This document shows, one piece after another, positions 21,763-33,954 of a stretch of 64,000 bases of DNA. A program made the position numbers and the translations under genes. The notes beneath the pieces were generated by a model, which was not told the DNA's origin, searched no databases, and saw only the letters and a program-made list of their open reading frames with translations. Every line of letters begins with the position of its first letter. Within the stretch, counting starts at the first letter, position 1. This stretch comes from Panicum virgatum (lineage: Eukaryota; Streptophyta; Magnoliopsida; Poales; Poaceae). The DNA lies in contig NC_053143.1 of the NCBI RefSeq assembly GCF_016808335.1, positions 4,683,398-4,747,397 on the forward strand, read 5' to 3'.

Positions 21763-23251
21763 CCATGGATCTGCTTTAATCTCCATGATCGAGGATTAGA
21801 GGTGAGAGAGGGATCTAGTTCGACGTGGTTCTGATTTTTACCATTTCTACATATCAATTTTGTGCTTGTTGTTTGGTGCTAGAGCTGGCACCTATGAACC
21901 GAGTGATGCAACCGATCCATGTGTTGTAGCTAGAGGATGGTGAGTGAAGAACTGAAGATGTGGATGGGTGTGTTTAGGATTCTGCAGTACATGATTTTCA
22001 TTGTCTGATGTGTGTTCATAAATGGAACTTTTTTCTTTAGTTGTCCGTTGCAATTGGGGTGTAGGCAAGCATGTGCTGTGGGAGCCATGCCATTCAGGGA
22101 TGCAATGGTGGATGTGGGAGGGAGTTTGTGCAGCTTATCATCACCAGATTCGTATGTGCTGCCGCATGTGTTCGAGAAGCAATGGGATTGGTAGCCTAGA
22201 TTTTGGTCATTTTTCTGATCAATTTAGTGTATCCATGCTAAGAATTTTATATTGAATTTACAAGCAATTTTATATGAGCCACCACCACTATGCAGTTATG
22301 GTTATGTAATAAGGGTAGGCTATTTAGGGTTTAGGCAATTTATTTTATTATGCAACTATGGTAGTCTAGTTTTGTGGTTGCATCTATATGATGCATATGA
22401 TTCAATATTTTACTTCTACATACGGTCGATCACAAGCACCTATGTTATTTGTCTAATCATTTTTGAGACATTATTCATCATTTGGGCTATCCTGTAACCA
22501 CCTCGACATGTGTCAGTTCTAAATAATCAATGGTAAAGATATTAGCTTCTAAACTAAGCAATTTAGGATCCACAACGAACCATTATATGCTGTGCAATTT
22601 AGAAATTTAGGAGCCATGGATAAGCAAATTTGGTTGTATGATCAATTTAGGCTACTATTCTACAATTATCTACAATGCAAAAGTAAAGAATTTGTAATTT
22701 AGCAGTTTTAGCTTTATGTGTGCATGTTCCAATCATAATGCATTCCAGCAAAGAATTCACCATGATTATGCAGAAGAAGCTCCAAAATAGTTTATGTAAA
22801 CTACTTTGGACGAACTGTTCCCAAAGGTTAGTCATCAATATACTAATTTTTTTCTTCAGAATTTCTCACTTTCAATTATTCTATACACATTTTTTTCTCC
22901 AACTATTTTGATACTAGTTAGTGGTTACTGACAATGAAAAAATTCCACTGGTTGCAGAATAATGATACCTTCTTAACATTTTTTCTCGTACCTTGGATGA
23001 TTTTGCCTTTTTACTTTTTTATAGGCAACTTGTGTGAAATCTATAAGCAAATTATGTATTTTGATTTAGTATATTTGGTGTTCTAATTAGCATTTTTGGT
23101 GTCAAGCTGATCTGCCATTTTTCAACTGATTTAATTTGTTCTTGGTGCATATTGCAATTCATATGTTAGCTAGAAAATAACACAGGTCTTGTTTACTACA
23201 TAGGTGAGTGACGGGGTGAATTTTTGATGTGGGAAGTTTGGATGTCAAGGT
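21763..23251. other. AT-rich DNA downstream of the MULE fragment
   Basis: No domain-bearing frame is present. It probably contains the 3' flank of the Mutator element, but I could not find a terminal inverted repeat. Confidence 0.35.
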
Positions 23252-24323
23252 TGTCGTGGTGTGGCAAATCACAGCCGGGTGGCGGAATGCACCCGCCTAA
23301 GCCCAGAGGGTGAGTACTCGAGGGTTAGCTAGGATTAGTTCGATCTCGCTCAAGAACATGATGAACACAACAGGTTTAGAGTGGTTCGGGCTGCCGGAGC
23401 GTAATACCCTACGTCCACTGTGTGCTGTATTACTTGAGTCTGGGTCCGCTTGGAGCTAAGTCCAGCGTGCGTCTGAGTGTGCTCAAGAGAGCCTGTTGTG
23501 TACAGCGAGCCCCTCCCTTTTATATCTCAAGGGAGGCGCATACATGGCCGTTGGGTGCCCGACAGGTGGGCCCAACTGGTGCAGTATAACGTACTGTTCA
23601 TACATTATGCCATTGCAGGTGAAGGGGATCTCCCTCTTGGATTTCCTTGCCTGCTCCTTGAATCCCCCGTCCAGCATGACCAGGCGTTGTCTTGTCGAAA
23701 CGGCGCCAGGCGTAGCTAGCGGCGGCGCCTGCCACGTAGCTGAACGGGTCGTGTAGCTTGCGGCGTAGGCGGCATGATGGAAAAGTGTCATGCCGTCGTA
23801 TCCAATTAATACAGCAGACGGCTCTGCGCGGGTGCGGCGCAGGCGGCTGCACTGTGTACCTCGGTAAAACGTGGTCTACAGTGAGGCCTGATAAAGGCTG
23901 CCCCACGTGCCGCGGTGGCAGAGCATGCCTCAACCACCTGCATTGAATGCGGTGGGTGGGCGAGCCTTCCAGTAGAAGACCCGCGCCCGCACCTGCGGGA
24001 CACGTGGAGGCTCCGGACCCCCCCTCGGCGGTATTTTAGCTCTACGCACGTGGGAGGTCCGGACGGGTCGTGAGGAGGTCCTGGACCCCTATGGGAGGTC
24101 CGGGATCTCGGTGGTTGGCTCGGAGCTTCTCTTCCTCGGGGGCATGTGGAGTCTCCGGACCCGTCCTAGAGTGGGGAGCGGGTCCGGGGCCATTGGCCCG
24201 GTGAGGTAAGAGCCTGACCTGTGGCCCCCGGTTGCTCCGCCCTTTATCGCGTAGTTACGGATGACTACGCGGGTCCTGCCTTGCTGCAGTAGAAATGGGT
24301 ATCCCTGCTACAGGGTACCGACA
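23252..24323 (-). repeat. Gypsy solo LTR with target duplication
   Basis: On the minus strand it begins TGTCGGTACCCTGTAGCAGG and ends …CACCACGACA (1,072 bp). It is flanked by AAGGT (23247-23251) and ATGGT (24324-24328), a 5-bp duplication with one mismatch. TATAAAAG lies at 23517-23524 (reversed), followed by a GC-rich leader. No internal sequence remains, which is the expected product of LTR-LTR recombination. Layout and the GGTCCGG-rich U3 resemble the LTR at 51755-53211. Confidence 0.85.
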
Positions 24324-24439
24324 ATGGTCAATTAGGGTGTTACATTTGATCCACATGCAGAGGTTAGGCTTTTTTCAGGAAGTGTGAGCACTGACAGTAC
24401 TTCAAAGCCACGACCGTTTTTGTTTGCTTTGGTTTAGCA

Positions 24440-24620
24440 CATTGTTGTTCATGGTTAGGCAAAGTACTATTCTTGCTTTGGCAAAGTAATGCACTTAGAT
24501 AGGCAAAGTATTGTTATTAGTCAGGCAAAGTACTGCTTTTAGTCAGACAATGTAGTATTTTTAGTTAGGCAAATTATTGTTATCGATTAGGCAAAGTATT
24601 AGTTTTAGTTAGGCAAGTCT
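24440..24620 (+). repeat. Degenerate 'TTAGGCAAAGTATTG' array
   Basis: At least seven imperfect units of 20-30 bp with the core 'AGGCAAAGTA' follow each other. A related array with the core 'AGGCAATAATG' occurs at 25670-25850. Confidence 0.7.
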
Positions 24621-25388
24621 TGAATAACAAGTTTCACACCATAAGCTTTGAAGGAGAATTTAAGTACGTCTCATTGTTACATTGATACAAGGTGTTGTGA
24701 AAAATGATATATTTTCCTTTTCTATATTTTAAACATTCAATTGCATACAGTAGATCTATAGTGAGGCTTTTGATATGTAATTACATTTTTGTGCTCCTAT
24801 ATGAAGTCATTCTGCTAGCCGAGCAGGAAGCAAAGCGTTACAAGCTACAGAGGTAACATATTTAAATTCTTAATATGCCACCTTATTTTACCAAACTGTG
24901 TACTAGCATGGCATATTCACATCTTTTCAATAGGTCCAAGGATAATTCCTTAGTCAGTTTTCAGCATCAACCATTAAACCTACTTGTGTGTTCACTGCTT
25001 TCTAAGAAAAGGCTTCTGCCTCAAAAGCACATGGATATCTGAGGAAAAATGGTTCAGCTTCTGAGAATGGAATTACCCTCTTAGTACTGTTATGCTCGAT
25101 TGGAATTGCCTGCATTTGTTGTATAGTTTCTCTTCTCTGCTTCGGCAGGATCCCGGGGATAAAATGAGATCATCACCTCTTGTTTGGTTGGATCTGCACA
25201 GCAGCAGCGGTTGTTTTGCCACCGCACCACCACCAGCAGTGTCTGTCATCAGCTTAGGGTGGTAAGCAGCTCAGCAATCCAATAATGTTTTCAGATGTAA
25301 TTTTTCATGTGATAGTGATGCAATTGCTAGTTACATTTTTTAACCATAGCTTGCTTGCTTTTGACCATGAATTGAATAGTTGCTTAGT

Positions 25389-25599
25389 CCAGTAGCTTTT
25401 ACTGGTATGTTTTAGCTCATGTGCCTTTGTACAATGAATTTTAGCTCATGTGCTTTTGTTCATCTCATTTGACCTGTCCAGTAGCTTTTACTGGTATGTT
25501 TTAGCTCATGTGCCTTTGTACAAGGAATTTTAGCTCATGTGCTTTTGTTCATCTCATTTGACCTGTCCAGTAGCTTTTACTGGTATGTTTTAGTAGATG
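25389..25599 (+). repeat. 89-bp tandem repeat, about 2.4 copies
   Basis: The phrase 'CCAGTAGCTTTTACTGG' starts at 25389, 25478 and 25567, giving an exact 89-bp period. Copies differ by about one base, so the duplication is recent. Each unit itself contains two versions of 'TTTTAGCTCATGTGC'. Confidence 0.9.
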
Positions 25600-27160
25600 C
25601 AGGTAGCTGCAACTTGACTTTTATTTAGAGAAATTGAACAACAATGAGTATCTTTCCATTCTATTTTTTATTAGGCAATAACTCTAAATTATGCAATAAT
25701 ATAGGAGGAATTAGGCAATAATGTTGTCCTATGTAGGCAGTAATGTTGATTTTCCATAAATTTATCCTGTAAAAGATATAATATTGGTTCCCAATAAGCA
25801 ATAATATTGTTCTATCTAGGCATAACAATATTTCGTTAAGCAATTTTGTTTGAGTACCTTACAATTCATTTTTTTAGTGGCTGCCTTCAGTAAATAGTTG
25901 ATACAACTATCAGCAATGCTAAGACAAGCAATCATTCTTCAGCCTACTAATTAGGGAATGTTTTTTTTTACCTCCATTACTTACATAGTTATAAATGTTC
26001 TCTGATTTTTTGTGTTTTTTTTTTCTGTCATTACATTGCAAATCGCCAGAGCAGTGAATATGAGACTGGAAGGTATTTTGAGTAATTAGAAGCAAATATA
26101 TTTAGCAGTTGGAGAGTTGTACAAATGAAAAATTGTCGGTAGATAAATATAGAGCTTTGATGGTCTGAAAACTGTGCTCTAAGACGCATGATGATACGTG
26201 CCATTTATATGTTCCCCGCCATAGGTTTGATATTGTGTATTCAAAGTGCCTGATGATTTTTTTTATGTTGCCTGACATTTGTGTTCTAATTAAGATGCCT
26301 GATGATGTTTATTATTTTTCCTAAACTACATATCTGATGATGAATGAGGTTTGATGAATGCTTTGTGCTTGCTAGTAAATCGAATGATTGCTTGTGCTAT
26401 TTTAAAGCAGCTTTGGTGAATCAGGTGGGTGGTGTAGAAAAATATACGGCGCCTAGGTAGGAGGAACTAGGCAGCTCACGGCACCAAAAAAGATGCGGCC
26501 GTGCAGAAAACAAAACAAAAAAACAAGGCGGCCCCTGGTGTCGATCAAGCCGGCCGTATGGCCGGTCTAATTTACAGCTGGCCGTACGTTAGCCAGGTCT
26601 TTAAAATAATTCTTTTTTTAATCTTTTTTTTCTCCTTTTGGATTGAAGGTTACATTGACACTTGACAGTTGTATAGAACTCTAGCATAACGTGAAATTGT
26701 GTTTCAGTTGTAACATCTAGAAGTGTTACATGATTTGCATTTTCTATGGCATCTACATTCTGCAGCAATCTCATTGATTTTTGCAGCCCCAAATTGCAGT
26801 TCAAACCTGAAGCACATTGCTGGTATAAAAATCAAGGCGCAACAAGAATTGGGGAACTTTTTTTCATTTAACAGTGATGTATTTGATGACAATAGCATTG
26901 TAAAATGTAATTAAAATCAAGGCATTCTACTCAGAGACGTCAATGATTAGGAATTCTAGAATATGATTAATGTATTCTGTTGTTCTATGAGCAAATTAAC
27001 GTGTTGAGTTTGAACTCCGATTGATATAATGTTGACTCCAGGAATTGGCTTCTCTTGCTCCAGTTGTAGTTGGATATGTTGTTGCAAAAAAACTTAGAAA
27101 GGATTATGCATATTTTAATCTATTGAAATATATGTTCGTTTCTATTGTGATGATTATGTG

Positions 27161-27203
27161 ATGATCATTGATAGGGCGCGCAACGCGCACGTGATGTTCT
27201 AGT
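27161..27203 (+). mobile_element. Helitron-like 3' terminus
   Basis: A GC-only hairpin (GCGCG-CAA-CGCGC, about 27176-27188) is followed 10 bases later by CTAG and then T. Helitron insertion occurs between A and T, so hairpin + CTAG + T is the expected right border. I could not locate the TC 5' border, so the extent of the element, and whether the AT-rich DNA to its left belongs to it, is unknown. Confidence 0.5.
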
Positions 27204-27700
27204 TTAACGCAAAAAAAAGTCCGATTCAACAAGAAGGGTGTCCGGTGAGGTACCACTTGAGCAGTGATGTCAAAACAAGAAACACAGACCTCTAAAACAT
27301 ACTGTGACACAAAAACGGAACGGTCAGGCAAATGTTCCCTCAAGCTGAGAAGACCTGGCGATGCTGTGTTCAGAAATTCTCTTGTATACAAAAAATTTAT
27401 GAACAAACTGCAGCTCAACATAACGGATAATAAAGCAGTTAAAAGAATATTTTACACTATCTCCCTACCTCAAGCTGGTGGATGCTAATCAGAATGCCTT
27501 TGATACAACCAGAATGTCAGGACCAAGGGGTACTGAAATGTAATTTGCTGGCAATCACCTTGCTCTTGGCCTACCACTCTCGACCGCAGAATCAAACATA
27601 CAGCAGGAACATCAAAATATTGCCATATGGCAAAATGAAGGTTGAATTTTGTGGTGGCAAATAACAGGGAAATAAGCTCCAGCAAAACAGCGTCACCATA

Positions 27701-27840
27701 GTCCTCGATAGTATTGATATGGTCACAACATTGCCGAAAACAGAACAGCCAACTGTTTCACCAGAACATCCTAGTCCTCGATAGTATTTATACGGTCACA
27801 ACATTGCCCAAAAAAACAGCCAACTGTTTCACCAGAATAG
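27701..27840 (-). repeat. 73-bp tandem duplication in a probable 3' UTR
   Basis: 'GTCCTCGATAGTATT' begins at 27701 and 27774, and each unit ends with 'CAACTGTTTCACCAGAA'. It lies just downstream (minus strand) of the terminal exon at 27896-28026. Confidence 0.85.
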
Positions 27841-27895
27841 TCCAAAATTGGTTCCACTTCCGTTCACTGTCACATTACCTAAGCGACACCACCGA

Positions 27896-28026
27896 TCACA
27901 GCTCAAGCTCGGCGACGGCATCCTCCAGGAAGACGGGCATCTCGTATGGGATCCCACCGGCATCGACAACCTTCTGGGAGAAAGAAACCACAGCTGCACG
28001 CGGCGGAGCAAAGCTCCTGCGGAGAG
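27896..28026 (-). CDS. Last exon of an unknown minus-strand gene
   Basis: On the minus strand an acceptor (…TTGTCTGCTTGTCAG) precedes a clean GC-rich frame that ends '…IPYEMPVFLEDAVAELEL' and a stop at 27898-27896. The exon codes for about 42 residues, begins after two bases of a split codon, and contrasts sharply in GC content with its AT-rich flanks, as real grass exons do. I do not recognise the protein. Upstream exons should lie above 28026 but are not visible before the LTR at 28921, so the gene may be separated from its 5' part by that insertion or may be a gene fragment. Confidence 0.45.
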
Positions 28027-28900
28027 CTGACAAGCAGACAACAGGTATATAAACCACTGAGGGGAAAATTCATAAAACAGAACTAGTTTCTGGTGGAGTC
28101 CAACAAATAACACTCCAATTTAATGATTTCACCAAACACCACTAACTTCACAAAACTAATTCGTAAAATAGCAATTCACATACTTTTACTCGTATTTTAT
28201 CATTTCTTCATATGCAAATATACAAAACTACCACTGATGGCACAGCAACCTCCCTTTCTTATCTTCATTGAGCTACATTTCGATAAATTACTTATGAAGA
28301 TTTCAGTTTTAGCAAAACAGCCATCAAATTACTTGAAAATTAAAAACAGACCAAAATTTTATGTCAAATTAGTTTGGTTAATCCGCTAAAGTGAATACAT
28401 TATCTATATGAAATGCATCAACCAAAAAATAAATAAATGAAAACAATCGTTTAACTCCTCTAACTAACAGAGATGTCCGTGGTTGCAATCACACGGTAGG
28501 AAATCCGCGCTCCATATCAGGCGGCAGATAACAACAGGCTTGTTTGAATGGAGCCTTATCACCTCATCGTATGCTCAATATACGGGACCCGCGCACGTAT
28601 GAAACACGTGGGCTATTCTAAAGGACTACCAAGAATGCTTACCTTAGCGTAGGTGCGTCGTTACAGATATTAAAGATCGGTTGTGCAAGAAAGTAAGTTT
28701 TAACAGAAAGTAACGTGCTGAAAGTGCTGGAATAAAATATATACATAGATGCCACCATAACTAATAAAACCTAGATAGGGCATACGAGCTATCTATCTTA
28801 TTCCTTACCGTAACTAGCGTCAAATTTTCAAAACCAACAAATTTGCAAGTAAATTGTTAGTTTTAAACTTAATTGAGCATGCAAGTAATCATCTCCAGTG
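28027..28900. other. Spacer; partly internal sequence of the adjoining retroelement
   Basis: No gene is supported. The right part (about 28640-28900) lies directly beyond the primer-binding site of the long LTR and is probably its untranslated leader. Confidence 0.4.
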
Positions 28901-31900
28901 CGTTTCGGCTCTGATAACAGCTGTAACAGAACCGCCCAAATTAAACCGCCTTAAATGCGCTAACTATTATCTTAATGGGTAATCAAGTTACCACGCACTT
29001 AAAACGGTGTAATTCGGTCGTCTGTCGAGTTAAGGATCGAAAAACACTGGAAGTCTCGCACGAAGACGAGCACAGATGATTACAAGCAGACAAAAGTTCT
29101 CAAAGTTAATTTACAATGCGGAGTTTTACAAACAAATTTACGTAAAATATCAGAGTTCAAAATGCAGCAGCAATTAAATAGAAGTTTAGTTTAGAAAAAC
29201 AACGATAACTACGATGACGTGAGGACGTCACATCGAGCCCACCGATGTGAATCCTGGTTAGCTCCAACCAGTAGCAGTTACCTGAAAATAGGGTGACAAT
29301 AAACCCTGAGTATACTAATACTCAGCAAGGCTTACCCAACATGGGTATACTTAGCCCACTATCTAGTCATGCAAAGCTTTTTGGCTCTGGAGTTTATTTT
29401 TGCTGAAAAACGACTAATAGTGGATCCTTACTTTCAATATTTTAGCTCAAATTTAATGTACAAATATCAACTAGGTTTGCACAAACATCTAGAGCAAACA
29501 TGGTATATCACATTATATTTTCCAAGAGTATCATAAACATATCTCATCACATTGCCATTCTCATTCCACTTCTTTACTATGATGTGACAAAGAGATCAAG
29601 GCTCTCATAACCGCGAGTCGCGGCGAATCGATCCAATTTAACCTTGCAAGGTGGACCTAACTCACACGACACATGCAAACCACGCCGGGCCACACGTGTC
29701 ATCTGTTCTCGTCATTACCACGACACCTGAACCACGTCTGCTAAAACTCAGGTGAAGGGCCCCTCACGGTGAACTCCCGGAGAACCCGGAGGCGACATCC
29801 AATCCAACACCCGCAATCATTCCATGCTCAGCGTAGCAAGTCAGAATTCAAAGTATCGTTGTAAAGCGGTACACAGCTTACCGTTTTCGACTACCTGCTA
29901 CTCCCGGCATGCGGTTAGTACTATTCAATCCTCGATCAACACTGCCAATAATGGTACAGTCCTCAATCGACACAGGCGGAGGCTTACTTTCCATCCATTT
30001 CATATCTATAACCAATTTCATCTCCGCCTGGTCTCCATTTCTCTTTCCTCATTGATTCATTCTCAAGTAACTTTGCCAGAAGTAACAAGAACCTATAACT
30101 CGCGAGTTACAGGAATGACTCGACTTCTACCGAAACCTAATTAAGCATTGCAGTACTAACGACCTGCACACTAGTAGACTAACTGAGGAAACCTAGGGAT
30201 TATGCATCTAAGGTTCCAATAAACTCCTAGAAATGTAAATGCACAATAATAATATAATAACCATTGAATACTGAAATTAGGAGTTATGCTCCGGGGCTTG
30301 TCTGGAATAACACTAAGTCAGTGTTAGTTAAATGATACTCGCTTGGCGAGCATCGGCCTTCGGTCATGCACGTCGGGATCCATCCATCCGTCTTCTGGAT
30401 ATGTCCACTAAACCTCATCTTCGTGTTCGGCTCTAACAACACGTCCTTCATATGGTTCATCTATCGTACCTAAATGAGATGCAACAATGCATATGTATAA
30501 ATGCATGGAAGTGCAACACGCAAGGCATTCATAAAAGTACAACATACTTGCATAAGCACCTAGAGCTATTTAACTTAACCATCACTCAAGCATCTCACAG
30601 GAGATGACAAGCACATCAAGCATGCCACACAAATTAACTTAAATTAAACCATTGCAAGCATCCACCATTCAGGAATTAGCCAAACCTTCTAGCCAACAAA
30701 AGTTAACATGATTCACCCAAAAATGACATACTTGATGTATTGAACCATGCAGAAAAAAATTGCTTAGCAATACTTTTGGAAAGTGAAAGATATAGCTAGG
30801 AACTAAATAAATGTAAAAACTTAACTTGAAGACATGATCTAGTAACCAAAATTTACCAGCATGATGAGCTATTGATAAAGCATGCAACAATATTTTGCCA
30901 ACATTTATTGATAACATAAAGTATTTATTTTATCCTCAGCAAGACAAACTGAACAAAAACAGATTTACAAACATGCACATTGCTTCTGGCATGAAATTTT
31001 TATAGTGAACTAAACATGCAAATAGTAAGATACTGCGTAAATTTCATAATTTTTGAACATCCAGAACTGTAGATATTAAATAAATAAGATGAAACAAGTA
31101 TTAACCATGTTTAAATCAATACATCACAGAAACATTAAACAAATAGCAGGTTAAATATTTTTTCTAAGTTGTACATGCCAAAACAAAACTAACCCAACTG
31201 GTTTTATTTTTTTTTCATTTTTCTACTATTTACTATGCATTTTCAAAGCTTGCAACCACTTAAACTAACATTTAAACTAGAGCAAAAACTATTTAGAAAC
31301 TGAAGATTAACCTATAAGGAAAGTTGTAGATCTTAAAACAAGAAAACCAACAAATTTTAGTTTGCATTTTTTTTATTTTTCTATGATTTACTATGATTTT
31401 CTAAAATTTCAGCGAATTTATTGCAAAAGAACCTTTCGCAGCACTATTCATATGAGTCTATAGCTGTGCACTTAGCCCCCTGGATTTGTCCCTATTGCTG
31501 TCTGGGGTCCCTGGTCACGAAAACAAGGGAGGGGCTGTGCTTGCCGGCCGGATACCGGCGAGGGGGCTCGCCGGCGGCTAGGGGCCCGAGGTGGAGGAGG
31601 TAGAGGAGACCTAGGGCTACCTTTGGGTGGTCTCGACGCGAGCTGAGGTGGCCGGAGGAGGCGGCTCCACGGGAGCAGGCGGCCGACGGTGGCAGCTCAC
31701 GGCGGCGACGGCCGTCCGGTGGCCCTGGGCGGCAGCGAGCGGGCCGGAAAGCTTCAGTGCGCCGTGGGGAAGTTAGCTTCGGGTCGATTGGGGCCGAGGA
31801 AGGTTGGGGAGGGGTGCTCCACGGTGAAGCTTGGAGAAACGGCGACCATGGCCGAGGACGGCACGCAGGGCGCGCGGTGAGCGCGCAGCGGCGGCGTTCG

Positions 31901-32764
31901 CCCGCGTGAGCAGTGGGCTGGGGAGCTCGGGATCGAGGTGAGGGCGAGAGTGGAGAGGTGAAAACAAATTGGCTTCGACGGACGGTTCCAGCGGCAACGC
32001 GTGGCTCGGCACCGACGTCGAGATGGCGACGGAGCGAGTGGAGGACGGCAGGAGCGTGTGGCAGCCGCGCGAGGTGCCAGAAAGGAGCGGTTTCGAACGA
32101 AACCAGGGGGCGTGCAGGGCGGGTTTGGCCAGGGGCACGGCGCACGGCCGGCCAGTGGCCGCGCCAGCGCACGGACGGTCACGGGGAGAAACAGAGGAGG
32201 AAGAGAGATGTAGATGGTGGTGATGCCAGTTTTGTAAATAACTCAAAGTTTCAAAGTCCAATTTGTAAACTCACCTTTTCTCCATCTTCATGGCCTTAAT
32301 TGAAAAACTTTTGAATACCAAACTTGCTTAAAATTTCGAAATCTACAACTTTCATTTTAGGCACATTTCCATTTGAACAATGATTTGAAAGATAAAATTT
32401 GAAATTTGAGTGCATTTGAAAATGTCCTATACACTTCGGAATTCAATTTTTTTCTCCCACTTTTGTGTGGCAAACTCAAAAAATTTTGAACACGAAAGTT
32501 GTTCAACATTCGAAAACCTATAACATTGGTTCTGGGCAAAAGTCCATTTAAGTAATGGTTTGAAATTTATTTTTAAACCTGTTTGTTACAATTTGAAATA
32601 TAAATTAAACATTTAAAAGCTGTAATTTGAAGAACTCGTCATTTCATGTGTTAAAGTACTAACTAACTTTATTGAATGCCTTTACATGATTAATATTAGT
32701 ACTAATCATCATATTAAATATATGATTAACTCTAATTACAGGTGATTAACACCTGGGTGTTACA
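28901..32764 (-). repeat. Very long LTR (3.8 kb) with primer-binding site
   Basis: On the minus strand it starts TGTAACACCCAGGTGTTAAT at 32764 and ends …GGGCGGTTCTGTTACA at about 28921. It is followed by TTATCAGAGCC, similar to the initiator-tRNA primer-binding site. TGTAACACCC…TGTTACA ends are frequent in plant Gypsy LTRs. The unit is mostly AT-rich but holds a CpG-rich island at 31480-32215. No gag or pol follows to the left, so the element is truncated after its leader. No target duplication can be checked. Confidence 0.65.
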
Positions 32765-32892
32765 CCCGGGAGCCTGCGAATAATGAAGCGCCGCACGCAT
32801 CGCCCAACAGCACAGTGCACGCTAGCTAGCGACGCCCGCCCGCCCGAGCCGGCGGGCCCGGGCCTCGGCCTTCCACAGGGAGAGATTCGCCA
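32765..32892. other. GC-rich spacer
   Basis: It is short sequence between the LTR and the retroposon. It ends in ATTCGCCAA, which is repeated after the retroposon. Confidence 0.4.
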
Positions 32893-33374
32893 AACGAATT
32901 GCTACCATACAGTGGTTCTCTCGAACCCTCTCCCTCTGCTACAGTAGAGAGAGGCGAAAAGAGGGCGATTCGTGCTCACGCCGGCGATGCCGCCGTTCTC
33001 CCCCGCCTCCGTCGGCCTCCGAGCTATCGGATGCGTGGGGGAACGGTGGTTGTCCTCCCGGCGATGTAGATTAGGGTCCCTTAGGGGTAGGTTTCCCGGC
33101 GGCGGCGCTTGCTTGGTGGCGGCGGCGCGGCTCTTGCGGAATAAGGTACTCCTAGCCTTCGTCCACCTCGCCGTCAGCTTCTCCGGTGACGGCGGTGGAA
33201 CGGGGGGGGGGGGGGGGTCGGTGGGCGGCGGATCTGAAGACCTAGGTGGCGCTCCAGATCTTGCTGGTCCCTGTACAGGCGTGCTCCGCCGGTCGATGGC
33301 GGCGGCACGGATCTTCTTCCACTCCGGCGACGGCGTCAGCTTCTTCGTCGGAGGTGTGAAGCTTTTGCTACTCC

Positions 33375-33406
<32 letters not shown>

Positions 33407-33937
33407 CGGTGGTGTGGCCATCGACTCTGGCTAGGAACCCGTGAGTTTTGTTTACTCCTTTCGATTTGCGGTCGGATGGGAGTGCCTCTTTTCCAGATCG
33501 ACTTCTTCTGTGAAGACGATGGCGGATCGAGTTACCGGCCGTCTTTCCTCGATGTCATCGATGAGGGCGGTGGCAGTTTCTTTCTTCCCTTGCCATCAAT
33601 GGTGCGGCAGCGCCGATGTGCGTTCAGCGGCATTAGTAGATCGGCGACATGGCTTGCCGGTCTTGGCTCCTGCGGCAGTTTCCAAGGTTTGGAGCTGCGC
33701 TCCAGCGGTGGCAGGTGGACCTTGGCCGGGAGTGTCTGCTTCTCTTCGCGTCGGCGTCTTCGGGCGGGGCGACGGGCAGCGATGCTTGCCAGAGTTGGGG
33801 ACGTTTGTGTTCCTGTGTGCGTGTTTTGTAATTTTAGTTAAGCTCAGGGGCTTCCTTGTAAAATGGGTTTGTACTGTGCTTTACTATACAATATGCTTTA
33901 CTATACAATATAATCCCATTTCGATCGGAAAAAAAAA
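32893..33937 (+). mobile_element. Poly(A)-tailed non-LTR retroposon (plus)
   Basis: The ~1,045-bp unit ends 'CCCATTTCGATCGG' plus about ten A and is flanked by ATTCGCCAA at 32884-32892 and 33938-33946, a 9-bp target duplication. The interior is GC-rich with two long G runs (33198-33214 and about 33376-33400). The 3' part has phrases typical of grass retroposon tails ('CTTCCTTGTAAAATGGG', 'TTTACTATACAATAT' twice). A 289-codon frame exists, but no reverse transcriptase or endonuclease motif is present. It is non-autonomous and inserted just before block Y copy 2. Confidence 0.65.
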
Positions 33938-33954
33938 ATTCGCCAATCGCCACG

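Larger units (their letters stand above)
24324..27160. other. AT-rich repetitive region without genes
   Basis: It contains two arrays of degenerate 'AGGCAAAGTATTG' / 'AGGCAATAATGTT' units (24440-24620 and 25670-25850) and an 89-bp tandem repeat (25389-25599). A small GC-rich insertion sits at 26440-26600 with 'GCCGGCCGTATGGCCGGTC'. No coding frame has recognisable content. Confidence 0.5.

Noticed and set aside
25389..25599. Possible CRISPR-like array
   Set aside because: It is a simple contiguous tandem repeat without spacers, in a plant genome.
31492..32261. Overlapping long minus-strand frames
   Set aside because: Three phases are open over the same GC-rich island in the long LTR, with no domain in any.
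32972..33841. 289-codon open frame on the plus strand
   Set aside because: It contains poly-Gly runs from G tracts, lies within a retroposon with target duplications, and has no recognised motif.
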